A stretch of DNA of 64,000 nucleotides from Aquibium sp. A9E412 (lineage in GTDB: Bacteria > Pseudomonadota > Alphaproteobacteria > Rhizobiales > Rhizobiaceae), in assembly GCF_030398335.1 (NCBI RefSeq), contig NZ_JAOAOP010000015.1, forward strand, positions 1 to 64,000, written 5' to 3'. Each line of letters starts with the position of its first letter. The first letter of the stretch is position 1. The notes beneath the pieces were generated by a model. It was not told where the DNA came from and searched no databases. It saw only the letters and a list, made by a program, of their open reading frames with translations. Position numbers and translations under genes: made by a program. Below are positions 33,985 to 44,982 of this stretch, piece by piece.

Positions 33985-35157
33985 ATGAGCCCCTCGACCC
34001 GGCGCGCCGGCGCCCTGCTTCTGCTGCTCCTCGCCGGCTTCCTGGCCGGCGCGCAGCTCGGCAAGATCGCGCCGCTGACCCACTGGCTCGGCGAGGCGCG
34101 CGGGCTGTCGCTGACGCTGATCGGCTGGCTGACGGCGGCGATCGGCCTGTTCGTCGCGCTGGTGGCGCTGCCGGTCGGTCTGGCGGTCGACCGCTTCGGC
34201 GCCCTGGCGAGCTTCTGGGCGGCGACGGCGATGCTGGTCGTCGGCGGGCTGGGCGTGGCGCTGTTCGCCGCGCCGGCCTGGCTGATGGCCGCGCGCCTCG
34301 CCGAGGGCGGCGGCTATCTCGTCCTCGTCGTCACCATTCCCGCCATGCTCAACGCCGTGGCGCCGCCGGCCTGGCGGCCGGCCGCGCTGGCACTGTGGGG
34401 CGGCTTCGTGCCGATCGGCTTCGCCATCGCCGATTTCGTGGCGCTCGCCGTTCTGCCGGTCGCCGGGCCGCCGGTCTATCTCGCCGTGCTGAGCGCCGGC
34501 TTCGCGCTCGCCGCGCTGGCGGCCGGCCTGCTGCTGCGCGGCCTCGACGGCACCGGCCGGGCGATGGCCGGCCAGGCCGGCGCCGGTCTCGCCGGCGTGG
34601 CGGCCAGCGCCAGCGGCCCGGTCGTCGCCGTGGCGCTCGCCTTCGGCCTGTTCGTCGTCCTGTCGATGGGCTTCCTCGCCTTCCTGCCGGCCTATGCGCC
34701 GGTCGCCGCGGACCGGCTGCTGCTGACGCCGGGCGTCGTGGCGCTGGTCGTGCCGGTCGGCAACCTGATGACCGGCGCGGCGATGCGCGGCCGCGGGCTG
34801 AGGCTCGCCGGCCTGCTGACGGTCGCCGGCTTCGTCGCCATGGCGGCGGCGGCCTGGCCGCTCTATGCCGGCGGCACCGCGCTGGAGGTGACCGGCGGCG
34901 CGGTGCTGTTCGCCTTCGCCAGCGGCATCGCCTCCTCGGCGCTGTTCGCCGCCATCCCCTTCATCGTGCCGGCGGCCGGCTCGGCGGCCGTCGTCATCGG
35001 CCTGGTGGCGCAGGCCGGCGGCGTGGCGACCATCGCCGGCCCGCCGCTCTCCGGCTTCGTCATCGAGAGCTACGGCTGGACCGTCTTCGCCGCCTTCCTG
35101 GTCGTCGTCGCGCTCGCCGGCCTCATCGCCGCCGCCCCGCTGACCAGGCGCCGGTGA
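33985..35157 (+). CDS. Major facilitator superfamily transporter
   Basis: A 390-aa, almost entirely hydrophobic protein with about 12 predicted helices. The MFS loop-2/3 signature is recognisable as VGLAVDRFGAL (about 63-73), and a second half follows a Gly/Arg-rich central loop. It resembles the cyanate/aromatic-type MFS group but the substrate cannot be given. It stands alone after the rpsA terminator and ends convergent with slyX, the stops 3 bp apart. Confidence 0.8.
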   Translation: MSPSTRRAGALLLLLLAGFLAGAQLGKIAPLTHWLGEARGLSLTLIGWLTAAIGLFVALVALPVGLAVDRFGALASFWAATAMLVVGGLGVALFAAPAWLMAARLAEGGGYLVLVVTIPAMLNAVAPPAWRPAALALWGGFVPIGFAIADFVALAVLPVAGPPVYLAVLSAGFALAALAAGLLLRGLDGTGRAMAGQAGAGLAGVAASASGPVVAVALAFGLFVVLSMGFLAFLPAYAPVAADRLLLTPGVVALVVPVGNLMTGAAMRGRGLRLAGLLTVAGFVAMAAAAWPLYAGGTALEVTGGAVLFAFASGIASSALFAAIPFIVPAAGSAAVVIGLVAQAGGVATIAGPPLSGFVIESYGWTVFAAFLVVVALAGLIAAAPLTRRR

Positions 35158-35160
35158 GGC

Positions 35161-35364
35161 TTACCAGTGCGGCGGGCGGGTGACCGGCACGTCCGCGCCG
35201 GTGCGCTCCTCGAGCTCGACGAGGCGGCGGGCGAGCGCCTCGAGCCGGCGCTCCAGCCGCTCCACCGTCTCCCACTGCTTGGCGAGCTCGCCCGACAGCG
35301 TCTCGATGGTGCGCTCCTGCTCGGCGGCCAGCATCTCGAGCCGGTCCAAACGCTCCTCGCTCAT
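35161..35364 (-). CDS. slyX: SlyX family protein
   Basis: A 67-aa protein that is mostly one coiled coil (ERLDRLEMLAAEQERTIETL, then heptads of Leu) and ends with the family's VTRPPHW tail (usual PPHY/W). Function is unknown. The ATG overlaps the stop of the upstream thioesterase gene (ATGA). Confidence 0.9.
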   Translation of the reverse strand: MSEERLDRLEMLAAEQERTIETLSGELAKQWETVERLERRLEALARRLVELEERTGADVPVTRPPHW

Positions 35365-35798
35365 GCCGCGATTCCCTCCAGCGCCGCGCGCAGGGCGGCG
35401 CCGAGCGGCTTCGGCCGCCGCGTCGCCCGGTCGACATAGACGTGCACGAAAAAGCCCTCCGCCGCCGCCTCGGCCGCGTCGTTGCGGAACAGGCCGACCT
35501 CGTAGCGCACCGACGAGGTGCCGAGCCGGGCGACCCGCAGACCGGCCGTCACCGTGTCGGGAAAGGCGATCTCGGAGAAATAGCGGCAGCCGGTCTCCAC
35601 CACGAGGCCGATCTGGTCGCCGCCGGCGATGTCGAGCACGCCCCGCTCGATCAGCCAGCCGTTCACCGCGGTGTCGAACAGCGCATAGTGCACCACGTTG
35701 TTCATGTGGCCGTAGACGTCGTTGTCCATCCAGCGCGTGGAGATCGTGCGGAAGGCGCGATAGGCGGCGCGCGGCGCGGGGGCGGGGCGGTCGGTCAT
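35361..35798 (-). CDS. Acyl-CoA thioesterase, 4-hydroxybenzoyl-CoA thioesterase fold
   Basis: A 145-aa hotdog-fold protein. RWMDNDVYGHMNNVVHYALFD contains the catalytic Asp and the GHMNN segment of the FcbC/YbgC group. It hydrolyses an acyl-CoA of unknown chain. It is coupled to slyX downstream. Confidence 0.88.
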   Translation of the reverse strand: MTDRPAPAPRAAYRAFRTISTRWMDNDVYGHMNNVVHYALFDTAVNGWLIERGVLDIAGGDQIGLVVETGCRYFSEIAFPDTVTAGLRVARLGTSSVRYEVGLFRNDAAEAAAEGFFVHVYVDRATRRPKPLGAALRAALEGIAA

Positions 35799-35892
35799 GG
35801 CGTCTCATCGGCGGGCGCCGGGGCCGGCCGTCCGGCGCCGCGGCGAAACGACGGGGCAACGCGGTGGCGCGGCCCTGCCCGCATCGGCGCCC

Positions 35893-37068
35893 CTACCACG
35901 CCGCCCGGTAGATCGCCAGCGCGTCGGCCTGCGTGACCGGGCGCGGGTTGTTGACCAGAAGCCGCGTCTGCTTCATCGCGTCGGCCGCCATCTTCGGCAG
36001 GTCCGCCTCGCCGATGCCGACCTCGCGCAGCCGGGTCGGCATGCCGAGCCGCTTCGACAGGTCCGCAAGCGCCTCGATGAAGGCCGCGCACAGCGCCTGG
36101 CCGCCGGCGCCGCGGTCGAGCGCGGGAAACGCGTCGCAGGCGATCTCGGCGTAGAGATGCGCGGCGTCGGGCGCGTTGAAGCGCAGCACGTGCGGCAGGA
36201 CCAGCGCGTTGGACAGGCCGTGCGGCACGTGGAAGGTGCCGCCGACGGGATAGGCGAGCGCATGCACGGCGGCGACCGGGGCGTTGGCGAAGGCCTGGCC
36301 GGCGAGCATCGCGCCGAGCAGCATGGCGCCGCGCGCGGCGAGATCGCCGCCGTCCGTCACCGCCGTCTCGACATGGGCGCCGAGCAGGCGCAGCGCCTCG
36401 CGCGCCAGCATGCGCGAGAGCGGGTTGTTGTTGGGCGACCTCGAGGCGTAGGCCTCGATGGCGTGCACCATGGCGTCGACGCCGGTCGCCGCGGTGGTCG
36501 CCGGCGGCAGGCCGAGGGTCAGCTCGGCGTCGAGCACGGCGAGGTCGGGCAGGAGGAGCGGCGAGGAGACGCCGCGCTTCTCCCCGTCGCCGACGGTGAT
36601 GATGGCGACCGGCGTGACCTCCGAGCCGGTTCCCGCCGTCGTCGGCACGAGCACCAGCGGCAGGCGCGGGCCGACGGCATTGCCCACGCCCCAGGCTCCC
36701 TCGAGCGGCTCGCCGGAGCCGGCGAGCAGGGCGGCGAGCTTGGCCACGTCGAGCGAGGAGCCGCCGCCGAAACCGATCACCGCGCCCGCCCCGGCCCGCC
36801 GCGCGGCCTCGACCGCCGCGACCAGCGTCGCCTCCGACGGGTCGGCCTCGACCCGGTCGAACACGGTGACGGCGATGCCGGCGTCGGCGAGCGCTGCGAG
36901 CGCCGGGCCGGCGAGGCCGAGCGCCACGATGCCCGGGTCGGTGACGAGAAGCACGCGCGCGGCCAGCCGCCCCTTCGCCACCGCGGCAAGCCGCGCGGCC
37001 GCGCCCGGCGCGAAGACGATGGCCGGCGTCGTGCTGAAGGCGAAGGGGGCGAGCGGCGCGTGCGACAT
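35893..37068 (-). CDS. Iron-containing alcohol dehydrogenase
   Basis: A 391-aa group III NAD(P)-dependent dehydrogenase. Seen are GFGGGSSLDVAKLAA (nucleotide binding, about 98-112), PTTAGTGSEVTPVAI, and the metal-binding His residues in DAMVHAIEAY and HALAYPVGGTFHVPHGLSNA. The natural substrate is not evident; maleylacetate reductase and short-chain alcohol roles both occur in the family. It is divergent from the nucleoside ABC operon. Confidence 0.9.
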   Translation of the reverse strand: MSHAPLAPFAFSTTPAIVFAPGAAARLAAVAKGRLAARVLLVTDPGIVALGLAGPALAALADAGIAVTVFDRVEADPSEATLVAAVEAARRAGAGAVIGFGGGSSLDVAKLAALLAGSGEPLEGAWGVGNAVGPRLPLVLVPTTAGTGSEVTPVAIITVGDGEKRGVSSPLLLPDLAVLDAELTLGLPPATTAATGVDAMVHAIEAYASRSPNNNPLSRMLAREALRLLGAHVETAVTDGGDLAARGAMLLGAMLAGQAFANAPVAAVHALAYPVGGTFHVPHGLSNALVLPHVLRFNAPDAAHLYAEIACDAFPALDRGAGGQALCAAFIEALADLSKRLGMPTRLREVGIGEADLPKMAADAMKQTRLLVNNPRPVTQADALAIYRAAW

Positions 37069-37205
37069 GGCGGCAGGGAAATTGACAAGCGGCGGCGGAT
37101 TTGTCGAGAGTGACGGCCGGGAGCGGCCGGCCGCCGCAGCGCCCGCCGGGCGGCGCGGCGAAGCCGGTCGATTGGCAAGGCCGCGCACCCGTGCTAGGCC
37201 TTGAC

Positions 37206-37222
37206 CAATTGATAAAAAATTG
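37206..37222. promoter_or_regulatory. A/T-rich inverted repeat before the nucleoside ABC operon
   Basis: CAATT and AATTG arms with seven A/T-rich bases between, in an otherwise very GC-rich 175-bp divergent gap. A CTTGAC box (37200-37205) touches the repeat. A repressor binding here would cover the promoter region; no regulator can be named. Confidence 0.4.
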
Positions 37223-37243
37223 CAGGGGAAGGCGGGCCGGCGC

Positions 37244-38776
37244 ATGGCTGAAGCGGCGATCGAGCTAGTCGGCATCAACAAGAGCTTCGGCGCCGTCCAT
37301 GCCAACAAGGACATTGACCTGACGGTGCCGGCCGGCACGATCCACGGCATCATCGGCGAGAACGGCGCCGGCAAGTCGACGCTGATGTCGATCCTCTACG
37401 GCTTCTACCAGGCCGACAGCGGCGAGATCCACGTCGGCGGCAGGCGCACGGTCATCAACGCGCCGAGCGACGCCATCGCCTGCGGCATCGGCATGGTGCA
37501 CCAGCACTTCATGCTGGTGCACAACTTCACGGTCCTGGAAAACGTCATCCTCGGCGCCGAGGGCGAGCCGCTGTTGAAGACCAGCGTCGCCAAGGCACGC
37601 TCCGAGCTGGAACGGCTGGAGCGCGACTACGGCCTGGAGGTCGACCCCGACGCCATCATCGAGGAGCTGCCGGTCGGCCTGCAGCAGCGCGTCGAGATCC
37701 TCAAGGCGCTGTTTCGCGGCGCCGACATCCTGATCCTCGACGAGCCGACCGGCGTGCTCACCCCGGCCGAGGCCGACCACCTGTTCCGCATCCTGCGGCA
37801 GCTCAAGGACGAGGGGAAGACGGTCGTCCTGATCACCCACAAGCTGCGCGAGATCATGGCCGTCACCGACAACGTCTCGGTGATGCGCCAGGGCAGCCTG
37901 GTGGCGACGCGCAAGACCGCCGAGACGACCGTCGAGGAGCTCGCCGAGCTGATGGTCGGCCGCCGCGTGCTGCTGCGCGTGGAGAAGGGCGAGGCGAAGC
38001 CGGGCGACTTCCTGCTGTCGGTCAGGAACCTGACGGTGAAGGATTCGCGCGGCGTGACCATGGTCGACGACGTCTCCTTCGACGTGCGCGCCGGCGAGAT
38101 CGTCGGCATCGCCGGCGTGGCCGGCAACGGCCAGTCGGAGCTGCTGGAGACGATCGCCGGCATCCGCAAGGCCGAATCGGGCGAAGTCACGCTCGACGGC
38201 CGGCCGGTCGACCTGACCGGCGGCGCCGACCCCGGCGACCTGCGCCGGCGCGGCCTGGCGCACGTGCCGGAGGACCGCCACACCATGGGCCTGGTGCTGC
38301 CCTTCGAGGAGAACGAGAACTCGATCCTCGGCTATCACGGCGACCCGGCCTATCTGAAGGGGCCGTTCCTCGACGTCGACGCCATCCGCTCCGACGCGCG
38401 CGACAAGATCGAGAAATACGACATCCGCCCGGCCGACTGCCGGCTGCGGACGGCCAACTTCTCCGGCGGCAACCAGCAGAAGATCGTGCTGGCGCGCGAG
38501 ATGGAGCGCGACCCCAAGGTGCTGATCGTCGGCCAGCCGACGCGCGGCGTCGACGTCGGCGCCATCGAGTTCATCCACAAGCGGCTGATCGACATGCGCG
38601 ACCAGGGCAAGGCGGTGCTGCTGGTCTCAGTCGAGCTCGACGAGATCCGCGCGCTGGCCGACCGCATCCTGGTGATGTTCGACGGCCGCGTCGTCGGCGA
38701 GCCGCCGCGCGAGGCCAGCGAGGGCGAGATCGGCCTGCTGATGGCCGGCGTCGAGACCAGGGAAGCGGCCGAATGA
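37244..38776 (+). CDS. Nucleoside ABC transporter, ATP-binding protein (two ATPase domains)
   Basis: A 510-aa fused double ATPase of the sugar/nucleoside importer type (NupA/YufO group). The first domain has Walker A GENGAGKST, a signature-like LPVGLQQRVEILKAL and Walker B ILILDEPTGVLTP. The second has the degenerate Walker A VAGNGQSELLE and signature NFSGGNQQKIVLAREME, normal for the family. The ATG at 37244 follows AGGGGAAGG; a TTG at 37220 is less likely. It overlaps the permease by 4 bp. No substrate-binding (BMP) lipoprotein gene is adjacent. Confidence 0.93.
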   Translation: MAEAAIELVGINKSFGAVHANKDIDLTVPAGTIHGIIGENGAGKSTLMSILYGFYQADSGEIHVGGRRTVINAPSDAIACGIGMVHQHFMLVHNFTVLENVILGAEGEPLLKTSVAKARSELERLERDYGLEVDPDAIIEELPVGLQQRVEILKALFRGADILILDEPTGVLTPAEADHLFRILRQLKDEGKTVVLITHKLREIMAVTDNVSVMRQGSLVATRKTAETTVEELAELMVGRRVLLRVEKGEAKPGDFLLSVRNLTVKDSRGVTMVDDVSFDVRAGEIVGIAGVAGNGQSELLETIAGIRKAESGEVTLDGRPVDLTGGADPGDLRRRGLAHVPEDRHTMGLVLPFEENENSILGYHGDPAYLKGPFLDVDAIRSDARDKIEKYDIRPADCRLRTANFSGGNQQKIVLAREMERDPKVLIVGQPTRGVDVGAIEFIHKRLIDMRDQGKAVLLVSVELDEIRALADRILVMFDGRVVGEPPREASEGEIGLLMAGVETREAAE

Positions 38777-39912
38777 GCGGGCCCTATGCCAGGCTGCCCG
38801 GCTGGGCCGATTACGGGCTGATCCCGATCATCAACCTGCTGGTCGCCTTCGCGGTGGCCGGGCTCGTCGTGCTGCTGGTCGGCGAGAACCCGCTGCGCGC
38901 CGCCGTCATCCTGGTCGAGGGCGCCTTCGTCGGCGGCCAGAACATCGCCTACACGCTCTACTACGCGACGAGCTTCATCTTCACCGGGCTGGCCGTGGCG
39001 GTCGCCTTCCACTGCCGGCTGTTCAACATCGGCGGCGAGGGCCAGGCCTATGTCGGCGGGCTCGGCGTGGCGCTGGTCTGCCTGTCGTTCGACGCGCTCT
39101 TTCCCTGGTGGATCAACTTTCCGCTGGCCATCCTCGGCGCGGCCGCCTTCGGCGCGCTGTGGGCGCTGATCCCGGCCTATCTGCAGGCCAGGCGCGGCTC
39201 GCACGTCGTCATCACCACGATCATGTTCAACTTCATCGCCGCCAGCCTGATGGTCTATCTGCTGGTCGACGTGCTCAAGCCGCCGGGCTCGATGGCGCCG
39301 CAGACGCGCACCTTCCTGGAGGGCGGCCAGCTTCCCAAGCTCAACTGGCTGATCGAGGCCTTCGGCCTGTCGGTCCGCTCCGCCCCGTTCAACATCTCCT
39401 TCCTGCTGGCGCTGCTCGCCGCCTTCGGCGTGTGGGTGCTGATCTGGCGCACCAGGCTCGGCTACGAAATCCGCACCCAGGGCCACAGCGCGCGCGCGGC
39501 GCGCTACGCCGGCATCGGCCAGGCGCGCATCATCATCGTGGCGATGACCGTGTCCGGCGCGCTCGCCGGCATGATGGCGCTCAACCCGGTGATGGGCGAC
39601 CAGCACCGGCTGCAGCTCGACTTCGTCACCGGCGCCGGCTTCGTCGGCATCGCGGTGGCGCTGATGGGCCGCTCGCATCCGGCCGGCATCGTGCCGGCGG
39701 CGGTGCTGTTCGGCATGCTCTACCAGGGCGGCGCCGAGCTCGCCTTCGAGATGCCCAACATCTCGCGCGACATGATCGTCATCATCCAGGGGCTGGTCAT
39801 CCTGTTCGCCGGGGCGCTGGAGAACATGTTCCGGCCCTACCTGCAGACCGTCTTCGCCAGCCTGCGGCCGCGTTCTGCGGGGCTCGCCGAAGACCGGGCG
39901 GGGGGCGCCTGA
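38773..39912 (+). CDS. Nucleoside ABC transporter, permease 1
   Basis: A 379-aa inner-membrane permease of the BPD_transp_2 family (about 9-10 helices). FHCRLFNIGGEGQAYVGGL and the loop GHSARAARYAGI are conserved in BMP-linked nucleoside importers (NupB/YufP). It is translationally coupled to the ATPase (ATGA) and 1 bp from the second permease. Confidence 0.92.
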   Translation: MSGPYARLPGWADYGLIPIINLLVAFAVAGLVVLLVGENPLRAAVILVEGAFVGGQNIAYTLYYATSFIFTGLAVAVAFHCRLFNIGGEGQAYVGGLGVALVCLSFDALFPWWINFPLAILGAAAFGALWALIPAYLQARRGSHVVITTIMFNFIAASLMVYLLVDVLKPPGSMAPQTRTFLEGGQLPKLNWLIEAFGLSVRSAPFNISFLLALLAAFGVWVLIWRTRLGYEIRTQGHSARAARYAGIGQARIIIVAMTVSGALAGMMALNPVMGDQHRLQLDFVTGAGFVGIAVALMGRSHPAGIVPAAVLFGMLYQGGAELAFEMPNISRDMIVIIQGLVILFAGALENMFRPYLQTVFASLRPRSAGLAEDRAGGA

Positions 39913-39913
39913 G

Positions 39914-40885
39914 ATGGACGCCTTCAACACCGTCATCCTGGTGCTCGATTCCACCATCCGGCTGTCGGTGCCGCTGCTCTTCGCGGCGCTCGCCGGGCTC
40001 TATTCGGAGCGCTCGGGCGTCTTCGACATCGGCCTCGAGGGCAAGATGCTGGCCGGCGCCTTCGCCGCCGCCTCGGCCGCCGCGGTCACCGGCTCGGCCT
40101 GGCTCGGCCTCGGCGTGGCGATGATCGTGTCGATCTTCTTCGCCCTGGTGCACGGCTTCGCCTCCATCACCCATCGCGGCAACCAGATCGTCTCGGGCGT
40201 GGCGATCAACTTCATCGCCGCCGGCGCCACGGTGATCCTCGGCCAGGCCTGGTTCCGGCAGGGCGGGCGCACGCCGTCGCTGGGCGCCGACGCGCGCTTC
40301 GGCGCCATCGAGCTGCCCTTCGCCGAGGCGCTGCGCGGCTTGCCGGTGCTCGGGCCGATCTACGCCGAGCTGATCTCCGGCCACTCGCTGCTCGTCTACA
40401 TCGCCTTCTTCATGGTGCCGTTCACCTGGTGGGTCCTGTTCCGCACCCGCTTCGGGCTCAGGCTGCGCGCGGTCGGCGAGAACCCCGCCGCGGTCGACAC
40501 CGCCGGCATCTCGGTCGCCTGGCTGCGCTACCGGGCGGTGATCTGCACCGGCGTTTTGACCGGCTTCGCCGGCGCCTATCTGGCGATCGCCCAGAACGCC
40601 GGCTTCGTGAAGGACATGACCGCCGGGCGCGGCTTCATCGCGCTCGCCGCGCTGATCTTCGCCAAGTGGCGGCCGCTGCCGGTGATGGTCGCCTGCCTGT
40701 TGTTCGGCTTCCTCGACGCCTTCGCCATCCGCCTCGGCGGCACGCCGCTGCCGATCGTCGGCCGCGTTCCGGTGCAGCTCATGCAGGCGCTGCCCTACAT
40801 CCTCACCGTCGTGCTTCTGGCCGGCTTCATCGGCCGCGCCATCCCGCCGCGGGCCGGCGGCGAACCCTATGTGAAGGAGCGCTGA
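39914..40885 (+). CDS. Nucleoside ABC transporter, permease 2
   Basis: A 323-aa BPD_transp_2 permease (NupC/YufQ-like). SGVFDIGLEGKMLAGAF and RLRAVGENPAAVDTAGI are the family loops. Its stop shares a base with the cdd start (TGATG), placing import and catabolism in one transcript. Confidence 0.92.
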   Translation: MDAFNTVILVLDSTIRLSVPLLFAALAGLYSERSGVFDIGLEGKMLAGAFAAASAAAVTGSAWLGLGVAMIVSIFFALVHGFASITHRGNQIVSGVAINFIAAGATVILGQAWFRQGGRTPSLGADARFGAIELPFAEALRGLPVLGPIYAELISGHSLLVYIAFFMVPFTWWVLFRTRFGLRLRAVGENPAAVDTAGISVAWLRYRAVICTGVLTGFAGAYLAIAQNAGFVKDMTAGRGFIALAALIFAKWRPLPVMVACLLFGFLDAFAIRLGGTPLPIVGRVPVQLMQALPYILTVVLLAGFIGRAIPPRAGGEPYVKER

Positions 40886-41277
40886 TGGCGCAGGACCTGT
40901 TCGAGGCGGCGCGCGCCGCCATGGCGCGGGCGCACGCCCCCTACTCGCACTTTCCCGTCGGCGCGGCGCTGCGCGACGGCGCCGGCGGCATCCATGCCGG
41001 CTGCAACGTGGAGAACGCCTCCTACCCCGAGGGCTGGTGCGCGGAGACGACCGCGCTCGGCCGCTTCGTGATGGCCGGCGGCGGCCAGATCACCGAGATC
41101 GCCGTGGTGGCCCAGAAGATGGCGCGCATCATGCCGTGCGGCGGCTGCCGCCAGCGGCTCGCCGAGTTCGCCGCGCCGGATGCCAGGCTGCATCTGTGCG
41201 ACGCCACGGGCGTGGTGGAGACGGTCGCCTTCGCCGACATCTTCCCGCGCGGCTTCGGGCTGGAGCGCCCGGCGTGA
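40885..41277 (+). CDS. cdd: Cytidine deaminase
   Basis: Converts cytidine/deoxycytidine to uridine. The 130-aa length marks the small homotetrameric class. The active site is visible in AGCNVENASYPEGWCAET (zinc Cys, catalytic Glu) and PCGGCRQ (two zinc Cys). It sits between the importer and punA. Confidence 0.95.
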   Translation: MAQDLFEAARAAMARAHAPYSHFPVGAALRDGAGGIHAGCNVENASYPEGWCAETTALGRFVMAGGGQITEIAVVAQKMARIMPCGGCRQRLAEFAAPDARLHLCDATGVVETVAFADIFPRGFGLERPA

Positions 41278-42080
41278 AGGCGGCGGTCGACCGGCTGGTC
41301 GAGCGGCTCGACGGGCTGGCGCCGGCCACCGGCCTGGTGCTCGGCTCCGGCCTCGGCGCGCTGGTCGAGGCGGTGGAGGACGCCGTGCGCGTGCCCTATG
41401 GCGAGCTGCCCGGCTTTCCCGGCAGCGGCGTCAGCGGCCATGCCGGCGAAGTGGTCGCCGGCCGCCTGTCCGGCACGCCGGTCATCATGCTGTCGGGCCG
41501 CGCGCACTACTACGAGAGCGGCGATCCGGCGGCGATGCGCCCGGCCCTCGAGGTGCTGGCCGGCATCGGCGTGACGAGCCTGGTGCTGACCAACGCGGCC
41601 GGCTCGCTCGACCCCGCGATGCCGCCCGGCTCGGTGATGCAGATCACCGACCACATCAACCTCTCCGGCACCAACCCGCTGATCGGCGAGCCGAGCGAGG
41701 CCCGCTTCACCGGCATGACGGGCGCCTACGACGCCGCGCTGGCCGCGGCCTTCCGCACGGCGGCGCGCACCGCCGACGTGACGCTGCACCAGGGCGTCTA
41801 CATGTGGTTTTCCGGCCCCAGCTTCGAGACGCCGGCCGAGATCCGCATGGCGCGCACGCTGGGCGCCGACGCGGTCGGCATGTCGACGGTGCCCGAGGTC
41901 ATCCTGGCGCGCTTCCTCGGCCTGCGCGTCGCCGGCTTCTCGGTCATCACAAACCTCGCCGCCGGCATGACCGGAGCGGAGCTGTCGCACGCCGAGACCA
42001 AGGAGATGGCACCGCTCGGCGGCGCCAGGCTGGCCGCCGTGCTGTCGGCCGCCTTCGCCGCCGGCCTGCCCGAGGCATGA
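41274..42080 (+). CDS. Purine-nucleoside phosphorylase
   Basis: Phosphorolysis of inosine/guanosine-type nucleosides. The 268-aa protein is of the trimeric PNP type, with VLGSGLGALV (phosphate loop), GHAGEVVAG, SGRAHYYE, TNAAGSLDP and SGPSFETPAEIRM. The start is a GTG at 41274 overlapping the cdd stop (GTGA), because the conserved helix begins immediately after it. Confidence 0.94.
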   Translation: MKAAVDRLVERLDGLAPATGLVLGSGLGALVEAVEDAVRVPYGELPGFPGSGVSGHAGEVVAGRLSGTPVIMLSGRAHYYESGDPAAMRPALEVLAGIGVTSLVLTNAAGSLDPAMPPGSVMQITDHINLSGTNPLIGEPSEARFTGMTGAYDAALAAAFRTAARTADVTLHQGVYMWFSGPSFETPAEIRMARTLGADAVGMSTVPEVILARFLGLRVAGFSVITNLAAGMTGAELSHAETKEMAPLGGARLAAVLSAAFAAGLPEA

Positions 42081-42099
42081 GCATGCGACGGACGGAACG

Positions 42100-43422
<1,323 letters not shown>

Positions 43423-43447
43423 TGCGGCGGGCGCAGGCGCCCGACCG

Positions 43448-44005
43448 CTACTGTTCCAGCAAGAGCGCGCCGTCGGCGATCTGGAAGCGGCGCAGCCGGG
43501 CCAGGAAGCTCATGCCGACGAGCGTCTCCTCGAGCGCGGCGTCCTCGAGCACGACGGCCTCGACGTTTTCCAGGCGGATGCGGCCGAGCTGGATGCTGTC
43601 GAGCGTCGCCGCGGCGGCGCGCGCGGTGCCGTTGGCGGTGTTGACCGCGTGGCGGAAGTCCGACGGCGACAGCCTGATGCCGAGATCGCGCGCGGTCGAG
43701 GCGTTGAGCGCGACGAGCGTCGCGCCGGTGTCGACCAGGGCGCGGGTGCGCCGGCCGTTGATGCGGAACTCGCCGTAGAAATGGCCGAGCCGGTCCATCG
43801 TCAGGCGCACCTTGCGGCCGGCCAGCACCTCGGTCTGCGATTCGGCGCGCAGGGCATAGACCGTCGGGCGCTCCGGCTCGGGCGCGGCGCGCCGTTCGAA
43901 GGCCTGCCGGACCACCGCCTGGAAGGCCTCCGGATTCTGCTGATAGAGGATCGGCACCGAGGCGAGGCTGCCGACGAGGGCGCTCAGGGCGACGAGCTTG
44001 CGCAT
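43448..44005 (-). CDS. TIGR02281 family retropepsin-like aspartic protease
   Basis: A 185-aa protein with a hydrophobic N-terminal segment (LVALSALVGSLASVPIL, anchor or signal) and a retroviral-type aspartic protease domain (about 70-180). The catalytic motif is LVDTGATLVAL, with LVGMSFLARL near the C terminus. These clan AA proteins are common in alphaproteobacteria; the periplasmic substrate is unknown. GGGAG precedes the ATG. Confidence 0.88.
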   Translation of the reverse strand: MRKLVALSALVGSLASVPILYQQNPEAFQAVVRQAFERRAAPEPERPTVYALRAESQTEVLAGRKVRLTMDRLGHFYGEFRINGRRTRALVDTGATLVALNASTARDLGIRLSPSDFRHAVNTANGTARAAAATLDSIQLGRIRLENVEAVVLEDAALEETLVGMSFLARLRRFQIADGALLLEQ

Positions 44006-44212
44006 GGGGGCTCCCGCTTGACCATCGCGCGGCAGCCTAGCGGCGGCGCGTCACCAGCCGTTTAACGACGGGCGGCCGGCCGCGCGGGTGGTTAAGCCGC
44101 GGTAAACGCCGCGAGAGCCGATCCGCTGTTCACGGACTCGCAGCTCGGCTCCGAGTCGTTGCCTTGACGCGCTTTCCGAACGGCGAACCGGGTTCCACCT
44201 CGCCTGGAAACG

Positions 44213-44842
44213 CTACTTGGTGCCGTACATGCGGTCGCCGGCGTCGCCCAGCCCCGGCACGATGTAGCCAAGCTCGTTGAGCCGCTCGTCGATCGCGGCG
44301 GTGAACACCGGCACGTCGGGATGGGCGGCGGTGAAGCGCTCGATGCCTTCGGGCGCGGCGAGCAGGCACAGAAAGCGCAGGTTGGTGGCGCCGCGGCCCT
44401 TCAGCTTCTCGACCGCGGCGATCGCCGAGTTGGCCGTCGCCAGCATCGGGTCGACGACGATCACCAGCCGGTCGGCGAGGTCGCTCGGCGCCTTGAAGAA
44501 ATACTCCACCGCCTGCAGCGTCTCGTGGTCGCGGTAGAGCCCGACATGGGCGACGCGGGCGGCCGGCACCAGGTCGAGCATGCCGTCGAGCAGGCCGTTG
44601 CCGGCGCGCAGCACCGAGGCGAAGACCAGCTTCTTGCCCTCCAGCGTCGGCGCCACCATCTCGGCCATCGGCGTCTCGATGGTGCGGGTGGTGAGCTCGA
44701 GGTCGCGGGTCACCTCGTAGCACAGGAGCAGCGAGATCTCGCGCAGCAGACGGCGGAAGCTGGCCGTCGACGTGCCCTTGTCGCGCATGATGGTGAGCTT
44801 GTGCTGCACCAGCGGGTGATCGACGACGGTGACGCCCTGCAT
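44213..44842 (-). CDS. upp: Uracil phosphoribosyltransferase
   Basis: Makes UMP from uracil and PRPP. The 209-aa protein has [13 protein letters not shown] and the PRPP loop [14 protein letters not shown], where the common GG is AN, and ends [13 protein letters not shown]. The ATG at 44842 has an excellent AAGGAGGAG site. It completes the pathway from imported cytidine/uridine to UMP. The 207-bp gap after it holds no gene; a 6-bp GACTCG/CGAGTC stem lies at about 44133-44158. Confidence 0.96.
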   Translation of the reverse strand: MQGVTVVDHPLVQHKLTIMRDKGTSTASFRRLLREISLLLCYEVTRDLELTTRTIETPMAEMVAPTLEGKKLVFASVLRAGNGLLDGMLDLVPAARVAHVGLYRDHETLQAVEYFFKAPSDLADRLVIVVDPMLATANSAIAAVEKLKGRGATNLRFLCLLAAPEGIERFTAAHPDVPVFTAAIDERLNELGYIVPGLGDAGDRMYGTK

Positions 44843-44982
44843 GGTCCCTCCTCCTTCGTGTCGTGCCGGCGATCCTAGAGCATGTCGCGCCGCAGGGGAA
44901 TCGCCTGACATCGCATAGATGCGGCAAATCAATGGGATAGACCCTCGCGTCGGAGGCGGCCCGGCGGCCGCATCGTGGCGCG

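Noticed and set aside
43428-43443. 7-bp GC hairpin between deoA and the protease gene as terminator
   Set aside because: Two-base loop and no T-run; at most a bidirectional pause structure.
44912-44923. 12-bp CGCAT-AG-ATGCG palindrome upstream of upp
   Set aside because: Too short to separate from chance without comparative data.
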